Shown here: piece by piece, positions 16,887-27,056 of the stretch
How the letters are laid out: every line of letters begins with the position of its first letter
Position numbering within the stretch: the first letter of the stretch is position 1
Source of the DNA: Komarekiella delphini-convector SJRDD-AB1
GTDB taxonomy: Bacteria; Cyanobacteriota; Cyanobacteriia; Cyanobacteriales; Nostocaceae
Direction: 5' to 3'
DNA length: 42,560 nucleotides
NCBI RefSeq assembly: GCF_014831675.1
Contig: NZ_VJXY01000054.1
Span: forward strand, 1-42,560
The notes under the pieces: generated by a model
Databases searched by the model: none
What the model was told of the DNA's origin: nothing
Seen by the model: only the letters and a program-made list of their open reading frames with translations
Made by a program: the position numbers and the translations under genes

Positions 16887-19307
16887 GTGTCTGAATTATT
16901 CCAAGCAGTCCTAGATAGTGAAGAAAAGAGTGATTTGCGTTCTTTCGTCAGTGAACTACGTCAACAAGACAAAAAGTATTTGTTGCGGAACGACATATTG
17001 AATGTATACAGTGAATACTGCTCCAAGTACCAGAAATCTGAGACGTTTTGTACTACTTCTGATTTAGGCAAATTAATTTACTACACTCAGGAAATTATTC
17101 AGGAGGACTCAAACTTCTGTTTCATTATCCGTTCTAAGATTGCTAGTCAAGAAATTTATTGGTTAACATCAGACTTGAGTGTTGAGCCAATGACGGTGCA
17201 AGAACTGCTGGATCTACGCGATCGCTTAGTGAACAAGTTTCAGCCTAACGAAGGAGACTTGCTAGAGTTAGATTTTGGGCCTTTTTATGACTACACCCCT
17301 GTGATCCGCGATCCCAAAAATATTGGCAAGGGTGTGCAATTTCTCAATCGCTATTTATCCAGCAAAATATTTCAAGACTCCAAACAATTGCTGGAAAGCT
17401 TATTAAATTTCTTGCGTCTGCACCAATATAACGGGGTTCAATTATTAGTCAACGATCGCATTCAATCCCAGCAACAACTTTCGCAGCAAGTTAAAAAAGC
17501 GATCACATTTGTTAGCGATCGCCCCAATGAAGAACCTTACGAAGACTTCCGGTTCCAATTGCAAACAATGGGTTTTGAACCGGGTTGGGGTAACACAGCC
17601 CAGCGTGTGCGAGATACTTTAAATATTCTCGACGAATTGATAGACTCTCCCGATCCCCAGACTTTAGAAGCCTTCATCTCTCGCGTCCCGATGATTTTTA
17701 GAATCGTCCTTGTCTCAGCCCACGGTTGGTTTGGGCAAGAAGGCGTTTTGGGGCGTCCCGATACTGGTGGTCAGGTGGTTTACGTACTTGATCAGGCTAA
17801 GAGTCTAGAAAAGCAGTTGCAAGAAGATGCCCTTCTAGCTGGTTTAGAGAAACTAAACGTCCAGCCAAAGGTGATTATCCTCACCCGTCTGATTCCCAAT
17901 AGTGATGGTACTCTTTGTAATCAACGACTAGAAAAAGTCCACGGTACTGAAAACGCCTGGATTTTACGAGTACCTTTGCGGGAATTCAATCCCAACATGA
18001 CTCAAAACTGGATTTCCCGATTTGAGTTTTGGCCTTATCTAGAAACCTACGCCATTGACTCAGAAAGAGAACTGTTAGCAGAATTTCAAGGTAGACCTGA
18101 CTTAATTGTCGGTAACTATACTGATGGGAATTTAGTGGCATTTCTGCTAGCGCGGCGGATGAAAGTCACTCAATGCAATGTCGCCCATGCTTTAGAGAAA
18201 TCTAAATACTTGTTTAGTAACCTGTACTGGCAAGATTTGGAGGATAAATATCATTTTTCATTGCAATTCACAGCTGATTTGATTGCAATGAATGCTGCTA
18301 ACTTCGTCATTAGCAGCACCTACCAAGAAATTGTTGGAACAACCGATAGTGTGGGACAGTACGAGTCTTACAAGTGCTTCACTATGCCGGAGTTATACCA
18401 CGTAGTGAATGGGATTGAATTATTTAGTCCCAAATTTAACGTCGTACCACCTGGGGTAAACGAGAATTATTATTTCCCCTATTCTCAAACTCAAGACCGA
18501 GTTGAGAGCGATCGCCAACGTCTTGCAGAAACGCTATTTACCTTAGAAGATCCGATCCAAATATTTGGCAAACTCGACGATCCCAGTAAGCGCCCTCTAT
18601 TTTCAATGGCACGTCTTGACCGGATCAAAAACCTCACAGGTTTAGCCGAATGCTATGGTAAAAGTCAGGAATTACAAGAGCATTGCAACTTAATTTTAGT
18701 TGCAGGTAAGTTGCGCGTGGAAGAATCAGGCGACAACGAAGAACGTGACGAAATTATCAGACTTTACCAAATCATTGACGAGTACAATCTTCATGGGAAA
18801 ATTCGCTGGCTTGGTGTACGTCTATCTAAAACTGATTCTGGTGAAATCTACCGAGTAATCGCCGATCACCAAGGAATTTTTGTGCAACCAGCTTTATTTG
18901 AAGCTTTTGGTTTGACAATCTTAGAAGCAATGGTTTCAGGAATACCGACTTTTGCCACACAGTTTGGTGGGCCATTAGAAATTATTCAGGACAAGGTTAA
19001 TGGATTTTACATTAACCCGACCAATTTAGAAGAGACAGCCACAAAAATTGTAGATTTTGTTACTAAATGCGAACAGAATCCTAACTACTGGGGTGAAATC
19101 TCTCAGCGAGCAATTGACCGAGTTTATAGCACTTATACTTGGAAAATTCACACTACCAAGCTGCTCTCATTAGCACGAATTTATGGCTTCTGGAACTTTA
19201 CCTCGAAGGAGAACCGGGAAGATTTGTTGCGCTATATTGAGGCTTTGTTCTATTTAATTTACAAGCCAAGAGCGCAACAACTATTAGAGCAGCACAAGTA
19301 TCGATAA
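16887..19307 (+). CDS. susA: Sucrose synthase
   Basis: The GTG at 16887 (MSELFQAVLDSEEKSDL) gives 806 aa, the length of Anabaena SusA; the open frame begins 13 codons earlier. The protein has the N-terminal sucrose-synthase domain, then a GT-B glucosyltransferase with SAHGWFGQEGVLGRPDTGGQ and the EX7E motif EAFGLTILE. It reversibly cleaves sucrose with UDP or ADP to nucleotide-glucose and fructose. In filamentous cyanobacteria SusA mainly degrades sucrose and feeds polysaccharide and nitrogen-fixation metabolism. It has its own long upstream region and converges with the peptidoglycan-binding gene. Confidence 0.96.
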   Translation: MSELFQAVLDSEEKSDLRSFVSELRQQDKKYLLRNDILNVYSEYCSKYQKSETFCTTSDLGKLIYYTQEIIQEDSNFCFIIRSKIASQEIYWLTSDLSVEPMTVQELLDLRDRLVNKFQPNEGDLLELDFGPFYDYTPVIRDPKNIGKGVQFLNRYLSSKIFQDSKQLLESLLNFLRLHQYNGVQLLVNDRIQSQQQLSQQVKKAITFVSDRPNEEPYEDFRFQLQTMGFEPGWGNTAQRVRDTLNILDELIDSPDPQTLEAFISRVPMIFRIVLVSAHGWFGQEGVLGRPDTGGQVVYVLDQAKSLEKQLQEDALLAGLEKLNVQPKVIILTRLIPNSDGTLCNQRLEKVHGTENAWILRVPLREFNPNMTQNWISRFEFWPYLETYAIDSERELLAEFQGRPDLIVGNYTDGNLVAFLLARRMKVTQCNVAHALEKSKYLFSNLYWQDLEDKYHFSLQFTADLIAMNAANFVISSTYQEIVGTTDSVGQYESYKCFTMPELYHVVNGIELFSPKFNVVPPGVNENYYFPYSQTQDRVESDRQRLAETLFTLEDPIQIFGKLDDPSKRPLFSMARLDRIKNLTGLAECYGKSQELQEHCNLILVAGKLRVEESGDNEERDEIIRLYQIIDEYNLHGKIRWLGVRLSKTDSGEIYRVIADHQGIFVQPALFEAFGLTILEAMVSGIPTFATQFGGPLEIIQDKVNGFYINPTNLEETATKIVDFVTKCEQNPNYWGEISQRAIDRVYSTYTWKIHTTKLLSLARIYGFWNFTSKENREDLLRYIEALFYLIYKPRAQQLLEQHKYR

Positions 19308-19381
19308 TTAGTCATTAGTCAATGGTCATTTGTCATTTGTATTCACTAAGGACAAAAGACAGATGACTAAGGACAAATGAC
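19308..19381. repeat. Dispersed repeat with inverted arms between convergent genes
   Basis: The spacer after susA holds TCATTTGTC and GACAAATGA arms plus several TGACTA/TAGTCA words. This TCATTTGTC repeat type recurs near 34435-34465. It may act as a terminator for both convergent genes. Confidence 0.55.
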
Positions 19382-19932
19382 TAAATTGTCAACGCTCGCC
19401 AGGTTCGCTGACCAACTACTCCATCCACCGCTAAATTTTGCTGGTTTTGAAAGGCTTTGACAGCTGTTTCTGTCAGTGCGCCGAAAATACCATCAATGCG
19501 GACAGCATAGCCGTTAGAGATTAACAATCGTTGTAAGGCTCTAACGGCAACACCAGAGCTACCAAAATAGAGATTTGGCAGAGGTTGGCTACTAAACTTC
19601 TGAAATTTTCCCAAAGCCTTTTTACGGCTTTTGCCTACGGACTGGGCATACTTCTGGGGTTCAGCTAAGTCAGAAGAATCTAGTGACTGATTATTTTTTC
19701 TGATTTTTTTAAGTGTATTTTCTTTATCTATTGTGAGCGCTGACATCCCAGCCTGGGGAGTTGCATCTGCCTGCATAAATTCAGGTGGTGTGACTTGAGC
19801 AGTTAGAGATAACTGATCTGTTGACTGATGCACGCCATTTTCCATCTGAAATAATTGCTGCTCCGGCAAATTGGGCCCAGATGCTTGTCTTGTTGTTAAC
19901 ACGCTCGTCATCAGCAGGCCGATTTCAGTCAT
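19381..19932 (-). CDS. Peptidoglycan-binding domain protein
   Basis: This 183-aa protein has a C-terminal PG_binding_1 domain (about 118-183) with LYFGSSGVAVRALQRLL, GYAVRIDGIFGALTETAV and DGVVGQRTWRALT. The N-terminal 110 residues are polar and low in conservation, with no clear signal peptide at the called start. Such proteins bind cell-wall glycan or act as small spore-cortex-lytic-like factors; no catalytic domain is present. It is alone on its strand. Confidence 0.8.
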   Translation of the reverse strand: MTEIGLLMTSVLTTRQASGPNLPEQQLFQMENGVHQSTDQLSLTAQVTPPEFMQADATPQAGMSALTIDKENTLKKIRKNNQSLDSSDLAEPQKYAQSVGKSRKKALGKFQKFSSQPLPNLYFGSSGVAVRALQRLLISNGYAVRIDGIFGALTETAVKAFQNQQNLAVDGVVGQRTWRALTI

Positions 19933-20492
19933 GGTAGTTCATTTTACTAAGACCAATATTTCTTTTGACGAACAAAAATGCTGCTATTCCGGAATAGTGC
20001 ATACTGAATTAATTAAAAAATATGTACTAATTTTTTCAGATAAACCTTCATTCTCTCATTTTCTTTCCTCATTCTTCCGTCTAATTAGACTACTTTGCTT
20101 AATGCTTTGTACTTTTTTGAGCTGTAATCAAGCCATTAATTTATAAAATATTGCTCCTAAATCGACGGTTTAGACAATAACATACTATGTGATCTCATGG
20201 AAATGCCATCAAGCAAATTTGCAGAATTATCTTGAGATCGTAGTTGGTCTGCTGATGCGGTTTTTAGCATGTTTATACTGCTACCAATAACACTACTGGA
20301 TGTACCGAGTCAGTTCTTTTAAGCAATGATCAATGCACAGTTTGACAACAATGATAGACTCTAGATTCAAAAAAAATTGTCCCCCCGCAGATGGTGGTTA
20401 GAAACTTTTTGTAGAGTAAGATATGCGATCGCCTCTAATTAAAAGCGATCGCTTTTGGTTAAACTACAACAAGCGATCGCTTTTACAGTTGA
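19933..20492. other. Intergenic region with clustered HIP1 octamers
   Basis: 560 bp without a supported gene. From 20424 to 20484 three GCGATCGC sites lie within 60 bp, two of them inside longer palindromes (AAAAGCGATCGCTTTT at 20441-20456 and AAGCGATCGCTT near 20471). These are 3' of the antiporter gene and may form a terminator. Confidence 0.5.
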
Positions 20493-21584
20493 CTACCCTA
20501 CGCCATCGATAACTGGATGAAAGTAGAAGGCAAAACCCAAAACCGCATAGGCAGCCAATAGCAACGTGCCTTCTAGCCAGTTGGATTTACCATCAGAACT
20601 GATGCTATTGGCAATCAACACCGACACAACCACAGCTACTAATTCAAAGGGATGGAAATTCAAATCCATAGGCTGACCCATTATCCACCCTGCAATAACT
20701 AAAACGGGAGCGACAAATAAGGCAATCTGCATACTCGATCCCACAGCCACGGAAACAGAAAGATCCATCTTATCTTTCATTGCCACTGTTACTGCTGTGG
20801 TGTGTTCGGCAGCATTGCCAATGATGGGTACAAGAATCACCCCTGTAAATAGTGCCGTTAAACCCAACTGAGATGTGGCTATTTCTAAAGAGTCAACAAG
20901 TAGTTCTGACTCAATTGCTACTAGTAGGGTACATACTAGCAATACCCCACTCCACAACCAAATATTTGGTTTAGCATGAGAGTTATCCTCGGCTTCTATT
21001 TCTGCTACACCCACATCATATAGATAGGAGTGGGTTTTCATCGAAAATAGCAACGTTAAGGCGTAGACGAGAATTAACACTACAGCAACAGCAACGGAAA
21101 GATCTTGCAACGTTTCCTCGCCAATTCCTTGAGAGCTAAATTTCATTGCTGTTGGCAGCAAAATTGCAATCACTGCCAAATTCATAGAAGAAGCATTCAC
21201 CCGCGCCACAATTGGCTGAAATGTCTGCTCTTTGTGGCGCAGACCACCCAAAAGCATGGAAAGACCCATCACTAGCAGTAAATTGCCGATAATCGATCCC
21301 GTAATACTAGCCTTGACTACTTCTACCAATCCAGCCTTCAAAGCAATTAGGGCAATAATCAGTTCCGTAGCATTGCCAAAGGTGGCATTCAACAACCCCC
21401 CCAATGATGGCCCAACTACTACAGCAATTTCTTCTGTAGCTGTCCCCATCCAAGCTGCTAGGGGCAAAATTGCTAATCCTGCTGTAATGAAAACTATCAA
21501 TTCACCCCATTCTAAAAAGTGGGCTGCTAAAGAAATCGGGATAAACAGCAATAAAACGAGAAAAACAATGTTTTTACCTGACAT
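20493..21584 (-). CDS. cax: Ca2+/H+ antiporter, CaxA/ChaA family
   Basis: The 363-aa protein is almost wholly hydrophobic with about eleven membrane helices. It carries the two inverted CaCA repeats, GGLLNATFGNATELIIAL and VPIIGNAAEHTTAV, whose acidic residues bind the ion. A short acidic loop (EIEAEDNSHAKPN, about 195-210) separates the halves, as in the VCX1/CAX family. It exports or sequesters Ca2+ using the proton gradient; the homologue in Synechocystis acts in salt tolerance. AAGGTGACAA lies before the ATG. Confidence 0.93.
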   Translation of the reverse strand: MSGKNIVFLVLLLFIPISLAAHFLEWGELIVFITAGLAILPLAAWMGTATEEIAVVVGPSLGGLLNATFGNATELIIALIALKAGLVEVVKASITGSIIGNLLLVMGLSMLLGGLRHKEQTFQPIVARVNASSMNLAVIAILLPTAMKFSSQGIGEETLQDLSVAVAVVLILVYALTLLFSMKTHSYLYDVGVAEIEAEDNSHAKPNIWLWSGVLLVCTLLVAIESELLVDSLEIATSQLGLTALFTGVILVPIIGNAAEHTTAVTVAMKDKMDLSVSVAVGSSMQIALFVAPVLVIAGWIMGQPMDLNFHPFELVAVVVSVLIANSISSDGKSNWLEGTLLLAAYAVLGFAFYFHPVIDGVG

Positions 21585-22252
21585 TTGTCACCTTGAGTTG
21601 AAGGTATCCTATCGGAGTTGTGAGTACTGAGTGAAGAGTAAAGAAATGGTGTTAAGTAAACATAATTCACTAAAGATACTTCATTGCTTGAAATTAGAGC
21701 TTTTGCACTAACTCCAAACTTTAATTTATTCATGTTTAGCTAGCGACTGCTTCGTTTCTTTCACTTACTCAAATCTCAGCACGGGCTAAACCATAGCTGG
21801 CTATCCGCGCTTCAGCACTCCCACAGGATACTCTCAACAGTCTGTAGACCCATTCAGAGATTTTACTGTTTTCAGTCTTATGCTAGATATGTAAAATAAG
21901 ATTGCGTTTTATTGTGTTTTTGCAATCTTTTGTTGCAAAACTATGAATTTAAGCCAAAATTTTACACCAACAATGGGGTTTAATGTATTAAAAGACAATT
22001 AAATTTTTTATTGGCGCTGCCAACGAAGAAATCCTAATTGAGGCGTCGTTCAATGGCTGATTACTTTAAGCCTTTAGGGAAAAGGCTGTGCGATAACGCA
22101 GATTTCCCACTATACTAAGACCGCTTCCTTGGAAATTTGCTTGAATCACATAGTTGTCGTCTATACCGGATTTTGTGTCCAAACTGTTGTAGAAAGGTCT
22201 ACGCACAATATTTTCGACGCAACTGCAAGTTTTTTGTTTTGGATATATATAC
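21585..22252. other. cax / GH57 divergent intergenic region
   Basis: 668 bp between two divergent genes. It contains one copy of the 32-bp dispersed repeat (21778-21813) and otherwise AT-rich sequence. No gene is supported; a frame at 22066-22320 on the minus strand overlaps the next gene and was rejected. Confidence 0.5.
21778..21813. repeat. Third copy of the AGCACGGGCTAAACC dispersed repeat
   Basis: It is identical to the tandem units at 2979-3042 except for a 4-bp insertion (CTGG) after CCATAG. Confidence 0.9.
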
Positions 22253-24994
22253 ATGACTTCTGCTGAAATGCCAGCTAGCTCTGGCTCAACATTCACATTA
22301 AATCCAGATTCTACAAACACCCAACAGACTGATCCCCTGAGAAAGGCTATCGGTGTTTATGTGACGGTACATGGTCATTTTTACCAGCCGCCAAGGGAAA
22401 ACCCTTATCTGGACGCGATTGAACGTCAACCGAGTGCTGCACCTTTCCATGATTGGAATGAGCGGATTCATTGGGAATGTTATCGCCCAAATGCTTTTGC
22501 CAGAGTCTTAAATGACCGAGGCGAAGTGGCGGGGATCGTGAATAATTATGAGTATTTGAGCTTTAATATTGGGCCGACGCTGATGTCGTGGCTAGAACGC
22601 TACGATGTGGAGGTTTATCAGCGGATTTTGGAGGCAGATGCTAAGAGTGCCCAACGTTTGCATGGTCATGGGAATGCGATCGCGCAAGTATACAATCACA
22701 TCATCATGCCCCTGGCAAATGAACGCGATAAATATACTCAAATTCGCTGGGGCAAAGAAGACTTCCGTTCCCGGTTTGGCCGCGATCCCGAAGGTATCTG
22801 GCTAGCGGAAACAGGTGTAGACTATGCCACTCTAGAGGCTTTAGTTGCCGAAAATATTCGTTTCATTATCCTTGCACCATCTCAGGCACAGCGTTGTCGT
22901 CCCCTGCCCAATCAGGATGATCCCCATCCCCAATGGCACGAAGTTGGTGGTAGTCAGATTGATCCCACACGTCCCTATCGTTGTTATTTGAAGCCTACAC
23001 TCAGCACATCTTCACCTCTGAGTGTGATGGCTACTAGTAATGGCAAGACTGACCATTCTTCGTCTCCCCACGAAGAAGGTAATACAGAGGGCTTGCCTTA
23101 TATAGATATCTTCTTCTACGACGGCCCAATCTCGCGGGATATGGGTTTTAGCGATGTTGTTTATAATTCTCATCACTTTGCCGGACGCATCGGTTCAGCC
23201 GTGCGTGGGGATCATCGTCCAGCACAATTAATTTCTGTAGCGACGGATGGGGAAACCTTTGGACACCACAAGAAGGGAACCGAAAAAACTCTAGCCTTTG
23301 CCTTTATCAACGAGTTTCCCCAACATGGTTGGACGGTGACAAACTTTGCTCACTACCTCAGCTTAAATTCTCCTGCTTGGGAAGTGGAATTAAAGTCAAT
23401 CACAGCATGGAGTTGCGCTCACGGTGTCGGCAGATGGCAAGATGACTGTGGTTGCGGTGGCGAAGGCAGTCTTTGGCATCAAAAATGGCGTCGTCCTTTG
23501 CGGGATGCCTTGAATTGGCTGCGGGATCAGCTAATAGAAATATATGAGGAAAATGGTAGGCAGTTATTTCGTGATCCCTGGCAAGCACGAGATGAATATA
23601 TCCAAGTGATGCGCGATCGCTCTCCTGCCAATGTTAGCCGTTTTCTATCCCGCCATCAAACCCGCAAACTAACAGCCGCAGAACAAGTAGACGCCCTACG
23701 TCTATTGGAAATGCAGCGTCACGCTTTGCTGATGTTTACCAGTTGCGGCTGGTTTTTTGAAGAAATTTCCCGCCCAGAGGGAACGCAGATTCTACGCTAT
23801 GCCGCTCGTGCTTTGGAACTGGCGGGAGAAGTGGCTGGCGTGCAGTTGGAAAAAGGTTTCCTTAAACGCCTTGGTTTAGCCCCCAGTAATGTCGATCACT
23901 TCAAGCACGGTGCGGAAATATATCGCCAGCTGGTGCTAACTGCTCAGGTTGGTTTCAAAGAAGTAGCAGCACACTACGCTATTACTTCCTTGTTTGCTAA
24001 TCACAAACCTACGGAGAAGCGCAATTTTCAGTCTGGACAAGATGCCGCTAAACACTCTCAGACTTCCCATAAACGAGTTTATTGCTACACCGCCAATGAG
24101 CTAGATTACCAACTGCAACGTATGGGAGCATTGACTTTGGTAGTTGGACATTTGAAGCTAGTGTCAGAAATTACCTGGGAAAGTGAGCATTTGGTGTTTG
24201 CTGTGCTGCATCTGGGAGGCTGGGATTTTCATTGCTGTATTCAACAATTTACCGGGCGGCGTGACTACAGCCAATTAAAAGAAAAGCTGTTTGGGGCACT
24301 GCAACAAGCAAGTGCGGCTCATACTATCTTGGCGATGACACAGCTATTTGGGGAAGAAGCTTTCAGCTTGCAAAATCTATTTGCTGAAGAACGTCATAGA
24401 ATTATGCGGCTGCTCAGTCAGGAAACACTGACACGTTTAGGTCAGCTTTATACTCAAGCATACCGTGATAATTACGGCGTTCTGATGGCGTTTCATCGAG
24501 ATGAGCTAGCAGTGCCGCAAGAATTGCAGGTAGCGGCGGAGATTGCTTTAGGACATCGCTGTATGATGATATTGCGATCGCTAGAGCAAGACATCACCGA
24601 ACCCCAAAAGATGTGGAATCACATAGTAGAATTGGAGGCGATCGCCACTGAAGCAAAACATCTGCGCTGTCGGTTGAATATTCCCGAAGGCAAGCAAATG
24701 TTAGAACAGTTAATTGCGCGGTTACTCTGGCAATTACTACATGATGCTAATGGTAGTTTCAATGCAGATATCCAACAGTTGGAGCGATTGATTGATGTTG
24801 GGGATCATCTCAATATTGATATCTCATTACAGCGATCCCAAGAACTGTACTTCAGCTGTCTGCAAAGTCAGATAGTGCCTCTGTGTGCTACCACCCTAGA
24901 CAATGACGAAGATACTCATCATTGCCGACAGTTGCTCAAGTTGGGGCAAAAGTTAGCCGTTGATGTCGCCATGATTTGGAATAAATTTGCATAG
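22253..24994 (+). CDS. GH57/DUF3536 glycoside hydrolase-like protein
   Basis: The 913-aa protein has an N-terminal GH57 catalytic domain (about 30-420) with VTVHGHFYQPPRENPYLD, IWLAETGVDYATLE containing the likely nucleophile Glu, and ATDGETFGHHKKG with the likely acid Asp. A long C-terminal DUF3536 region follows (about 420-910). GH57 enzymes act on alpha-glucans (amylase, amylopullulanase, branching enzyme). The substrate of DUF3536 members is not known to me; glycogen metabolism is plausible. No signal peptide is seen. It is single, with a terminator-like hairpin downstream. Confidence 0.9.
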   Translation: MTSAEMPASSGSTFTLNPDSTNTQQTDPLRKAIGVYVTVHGHFYQPPRENPYLDAIERQPSAAPFHDWNERIHWECYRPNAFARVLNDRGEVAGIVNNYEYLSFNIGPTLMSWLERYDVEVYQRILEADAKSAQRLHGHGNAIAQVYNHIIMPLANERDKYTQIRWGKEDFRSRFGRDPEGIWLAETGVDYATLEALVAENIRFIILAPSQAQRCRPLPNQDDPHPQWHEVGGSQIDPTRPYRCYLKPTLSTSSPLSVMATSNGKTDHSSSPHEEGNTEGLPYIDIFFYDGPISRDMGFSDVVYNSHHFAGRIGSAVRGDHRPAQLISVATDGETFGHHKKGTEKTLAFAFINEFPQHGWTVTNFAHYLSLNSPAWEVELKSITAWSCAHGVGRWQDDCGCGGEGSLWHQKWRRPLRDALNWLRDQLIEIYEENGRQLFRDPWQARDEYIQVMRDRSPANVSRFLSRHQTRKLTAAEQVDALRLLEMQRHALLMFTSCGWFFEEISRPEGTQILRYAARALELAGEVAGVQLEKGFLKRLGLAPSNVDHFKHGAEIYRQLVLTAQVGFKEVAAHYAITSLFANHKPTEKRNFQSGQDAAKHSQTSHKRVYCYTANELDYQLQRMGALTLVVGHLKLVSEITWESEHLVFAVLHLGGWDFHCCIQQFTGRRDYSQLKEKLFGALQQASAAHTILAMTQLFGEEAFSLQNLFAEERHRIMRLLSQETLTRLGQLYTQAYRDNYGVLMAFHRDELAVPQELQVAAEIALGHRCMMILRSLEQDITEPQKMWNHIVELEAIATEAKHLRCRLNIPEGKQMLEQLIARLLWQLLHDANGSFNADIQQLERLIDVGDHLNIDISLQRSQELYFSCLQSQIVPLCATTLDNDEDTHHCRQLLKLGQKLAVDVAMIWNKFA

Positions 24995-25015
24995 ACAGCC
25001 GAAACATAGTTTCTA

Positions 25016-25175
25016 CTAGAACACCGATTCAGTATTCAAGACGGGGGCGAAAAAACCGATTATTTCGTAGAGACGTTGCATGGCAACGTCTCTACAGTTA
25101 ACGAAAAATCATCGTTTTACCGAAAATAAATCGGGTTTTTACAATTACTGAATCAATGCCCTAACACCAATTTTG
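25016..25175. repeat. Dispersed palindromic element, family R2, copy 1
   Basis: It begins GAACACCGATTCAGTATTC and contains the hairpin GTAGAGACGTTGCATGGCAA...TCTCTAC (25067-25095). The far end has an imperfect inverted match to the start (TTACTGAATCAATGCC). A second copy lies inverted at 30380-30460. Confidence 0.8.
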
Positions 25176-25238
25176 AAAGCGATCGCCCCAGGTGCTAGGC
25201 TTACAGATGCGATCGCTAACTCAATTACTAAAAGAATA

Positions 25239-25276
25239 GGGGAGAGGGGGAAGAATTATTCTTCCTACCTCTCCCC
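25239..25276. terminator. Bidirectional terminator-like hairpin
   Basis: GGGGAGAGG plus GGAAGAA pairs with TTCTTCC plus CCTCTCCCC (two unpaired bases on one side). It sits between the convergent GH57 and moeB-like genes, 32 nt past the latter. Confidence 0.65.
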
Positions 25277-25307
25277 GACTCTTATCTACTTTTTCTGCGG
25301 TTCGTTT

Positions 25308-26480
25308 TTAATACTCTGGAACTGACGAATCTACTTCCCGACTCCAAGCAGTAATTCCGCCTTTAACATTTGTACCGACAATCCCAGCTTCTTTGAGGAT
25401 GCCGAGAGCTTTTGCCGATCGCCCACCCATCTTACAATGAGCAATCAAGCGGTGTCCATTGAGTATTTCCTTGACTTTAGCAACACCATTTCCGTTTTCA
25501 ATATCTGGTAAAGGTACCAAAACTGAACCAGGAATCTTAGCGATATCGTACTCATTGGGATTGCGGACATCCAGCAGTACAAAATCCTTTGCACCACTAT
25601 CCAACAATTCCTTCAATTCCTTAACGGTCATTTCTTGAATTTCCATCTGCTGTTTCGCCTCCTCTGCCTTCGCTTGTGGGATACCGCAGAATTGTTCGTA
25701 GTCTATGAGCTTTTCAATTACTGGGCGGATGGGATTTGGACGCAGCTTCAACTCCCGAAATTTCATTTCTAGAGCATTATACAGCAGCAGTCGCCCACTC
25801 AGGGTATTACCCTGTTTCATAATGATTTTGACAGTTTCCGTTGCTTGGATTAGACCAATAATCCCTGGCAAGATTCCCAGTACGCCACCTTCTGCACAGG
25901 ATGGAACCATTCCTGGTGGTGGTGGTTCTGGGTACAGGTCACGATAATTCGGCCCACCTTCGTAGTTAAATACAGTAGCTTGCCCTTCAAAGCGGAAAAT
26001 TGAACCGTAGACGTTAGGCTTGTTGAGCAATACGCAGGCGTCGTTAACTAGATACCTCGTGGGGAAGTTATCTGTACCATCCACCACAATATCGTAAGGA
26101 CGGAGGATATCTAAGGCGTTTTCGGAAGTGAGGCGAGTTTCGTACAAATCAACCTGACAATAGGGATTGATCTCCAGAATTCGCTGCTTTGCTGATTCAA
26201 TTTTGGGTTTACCTACCCAGGATGTACCGTGAATTACTTGGCGTTGCAGGTTGGAAGTATCAACAACATCGAAATCAACAATACCAATACGACCGACACC
26301 CGCCGCTGTGAGATATAAAAGCAGTGGTGCACCTAATCCACCTGTACCGATACATAATACACTGGCTGCCTTTAGGCGCTTTTGTCCTTCCATTCCTACT
26401 TCCGGCAAAATTAAATGTCGGGAGTAACGTTCGTAATCGTCTTTTGTCAACTGGATTTCATCCAGATTCGGATTGAGCAT
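25308..26480 (-). CDS. moeB: MoeB/MoeZ-like adenylyltransferase with rhodanese domain
   Basis: The 390-aa protein has a ThiF/E1-like ATP-binding domain (1-260: CIGTGGLGAPLLLYL, FDVVDTSNLQRQV, DGTDNFPTRYL) and a rhodanese domain (285-390) with catalytic Cys in AHCKMGGRS. The zinc-binding CxxC pairs of E. coli MoeB are absent and PEPPPPGMVPSCAEGG is present, as in MoeZ/MoeBR proteins. It adenylates and sulfurates ubiquitin-like carriers (MoaD, ThiS or CysO). A JAMM peptidase lies 111 bp upstream on the same strand, the same pairing as in CysO-dependent cysteine synthesis. The carrier itself is not in the window. Confidence 0.93.
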   Translation of the reverse strand: MLNPNLDEIQLTKDDYERYSRHLILPEVGMEGQKRLKAASVLCIGTGGLGAPLLLYLTAAGVGRIGIVDFDVVDTSNLQRQVIHGTSWVGKPKIESAKQRILEINPYCQVDLYETRLTSENALDILRPYDIVVDGTDNFPTRYLVNDACVLLNKPNVYGSIFRFEGQATVFNYEGGPNYRDLYPEPPPPGMVPSCAEGGVLGILPGIIGLIQATETVKIIMKQGNTLSGRLLLYNALEMKFRELKLRPNPIRPVIEKLIDYEQFCGIPQAKAEEAKQQMEIQEMTVKELKELLDSGAKDFVLLDVRNPNEYDIAKIPGSVLVPLPDIENGNGVAKVKEILNGHRLIAHCKMGGRSAKALGILKEAGIVGTNVKGGITAWSREVDSSVPEY

Positions 26481-26591
26481 AAGAGTTGTAATGTGAAAGA
26501 GCGGGAATATTAATCCTATCGAAAAACGATATCTGTCTTGAACTTAAGCCGTTAAATTATATTTTCAATCAATTATTCAGTTATTAGTTCT

Positions 26592-27056
26592 TCATTGATT
26601 ACTGTTTACTATTTCAATTGCCTCTGCTTGGAACTGATGAGTATCATCAAGACTCCAGCTTTGGACTTCCTGAGCTTTACCATTTTGGACGGAAACTATT
26701 ATATACGAGTATCCTTGCCAAGCATATAGGCGATCGCATTCTGAAGGTATGGCGGCATGGTTTGGGTGCGAGTGATAAATTCCAATAATGTTTAGTGAGC
26801 GATCGCGTGCTGCTTTTTGTGCTTGTAACATAACTTGGGGTGCGATCGCATATTGCCGTCTTTTACTTTCTGGTGTGTACTCACCTAGGAAATCAGCCGC
26901 CTCTGTACTCCAAGCATTTTCTGTTGGCATTACTTCAACCACAGTTTTACCCTCACTGCTCAGATAGCCTAAAATTATACCGCAACACTCATCAGGGTAA
27001 ATGTTTTCGGCATGAGTGCGGATAGTTTGCAAATGTTCTTGGCTGACTCTGATCAT
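26592..27056 (-). CDS. JAMM/Mov34 (M67) metallopeptidase
   Basis: This 154-aa single-domain protein has a complete JAMM zinc site: Glu23 in YPDECCG and His95, His97, Ser105 and Asp108 in HSHPN...PSECD. Bacterial members such as Mec release cysteine from the C terminus of a sulfur carrier after cysteine synthesis. It precedes the moeB-like gene, so the two probably act on the same carrier. Other M67 roles (prokaryotic ubiquitin-like processing) are possible. Confidence 0.9.
   Translation of the reverse strand: MIRVSQEHLQTIRTHAENIYPDECCGIILGYLSSEGKTVVEVMPTENAWSTEAADFLGEYTPESKRRQYAIAPQVMLQAQKAARDRSLNIIGIYHSHPNHAAIPSECDRLYAWQGYSYIIVSVQNGKAQEVQSWSLDDTHQFQAEAIEIVNSNQ

Noticed and set aside
19871-20146. 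91-aa plus-strand frame upstream of the peptidoglycan-binding gene
   Set aside because: It starts inside the opposite-strand gene and continues in AT-rich DNA without any domain or ribosome site.
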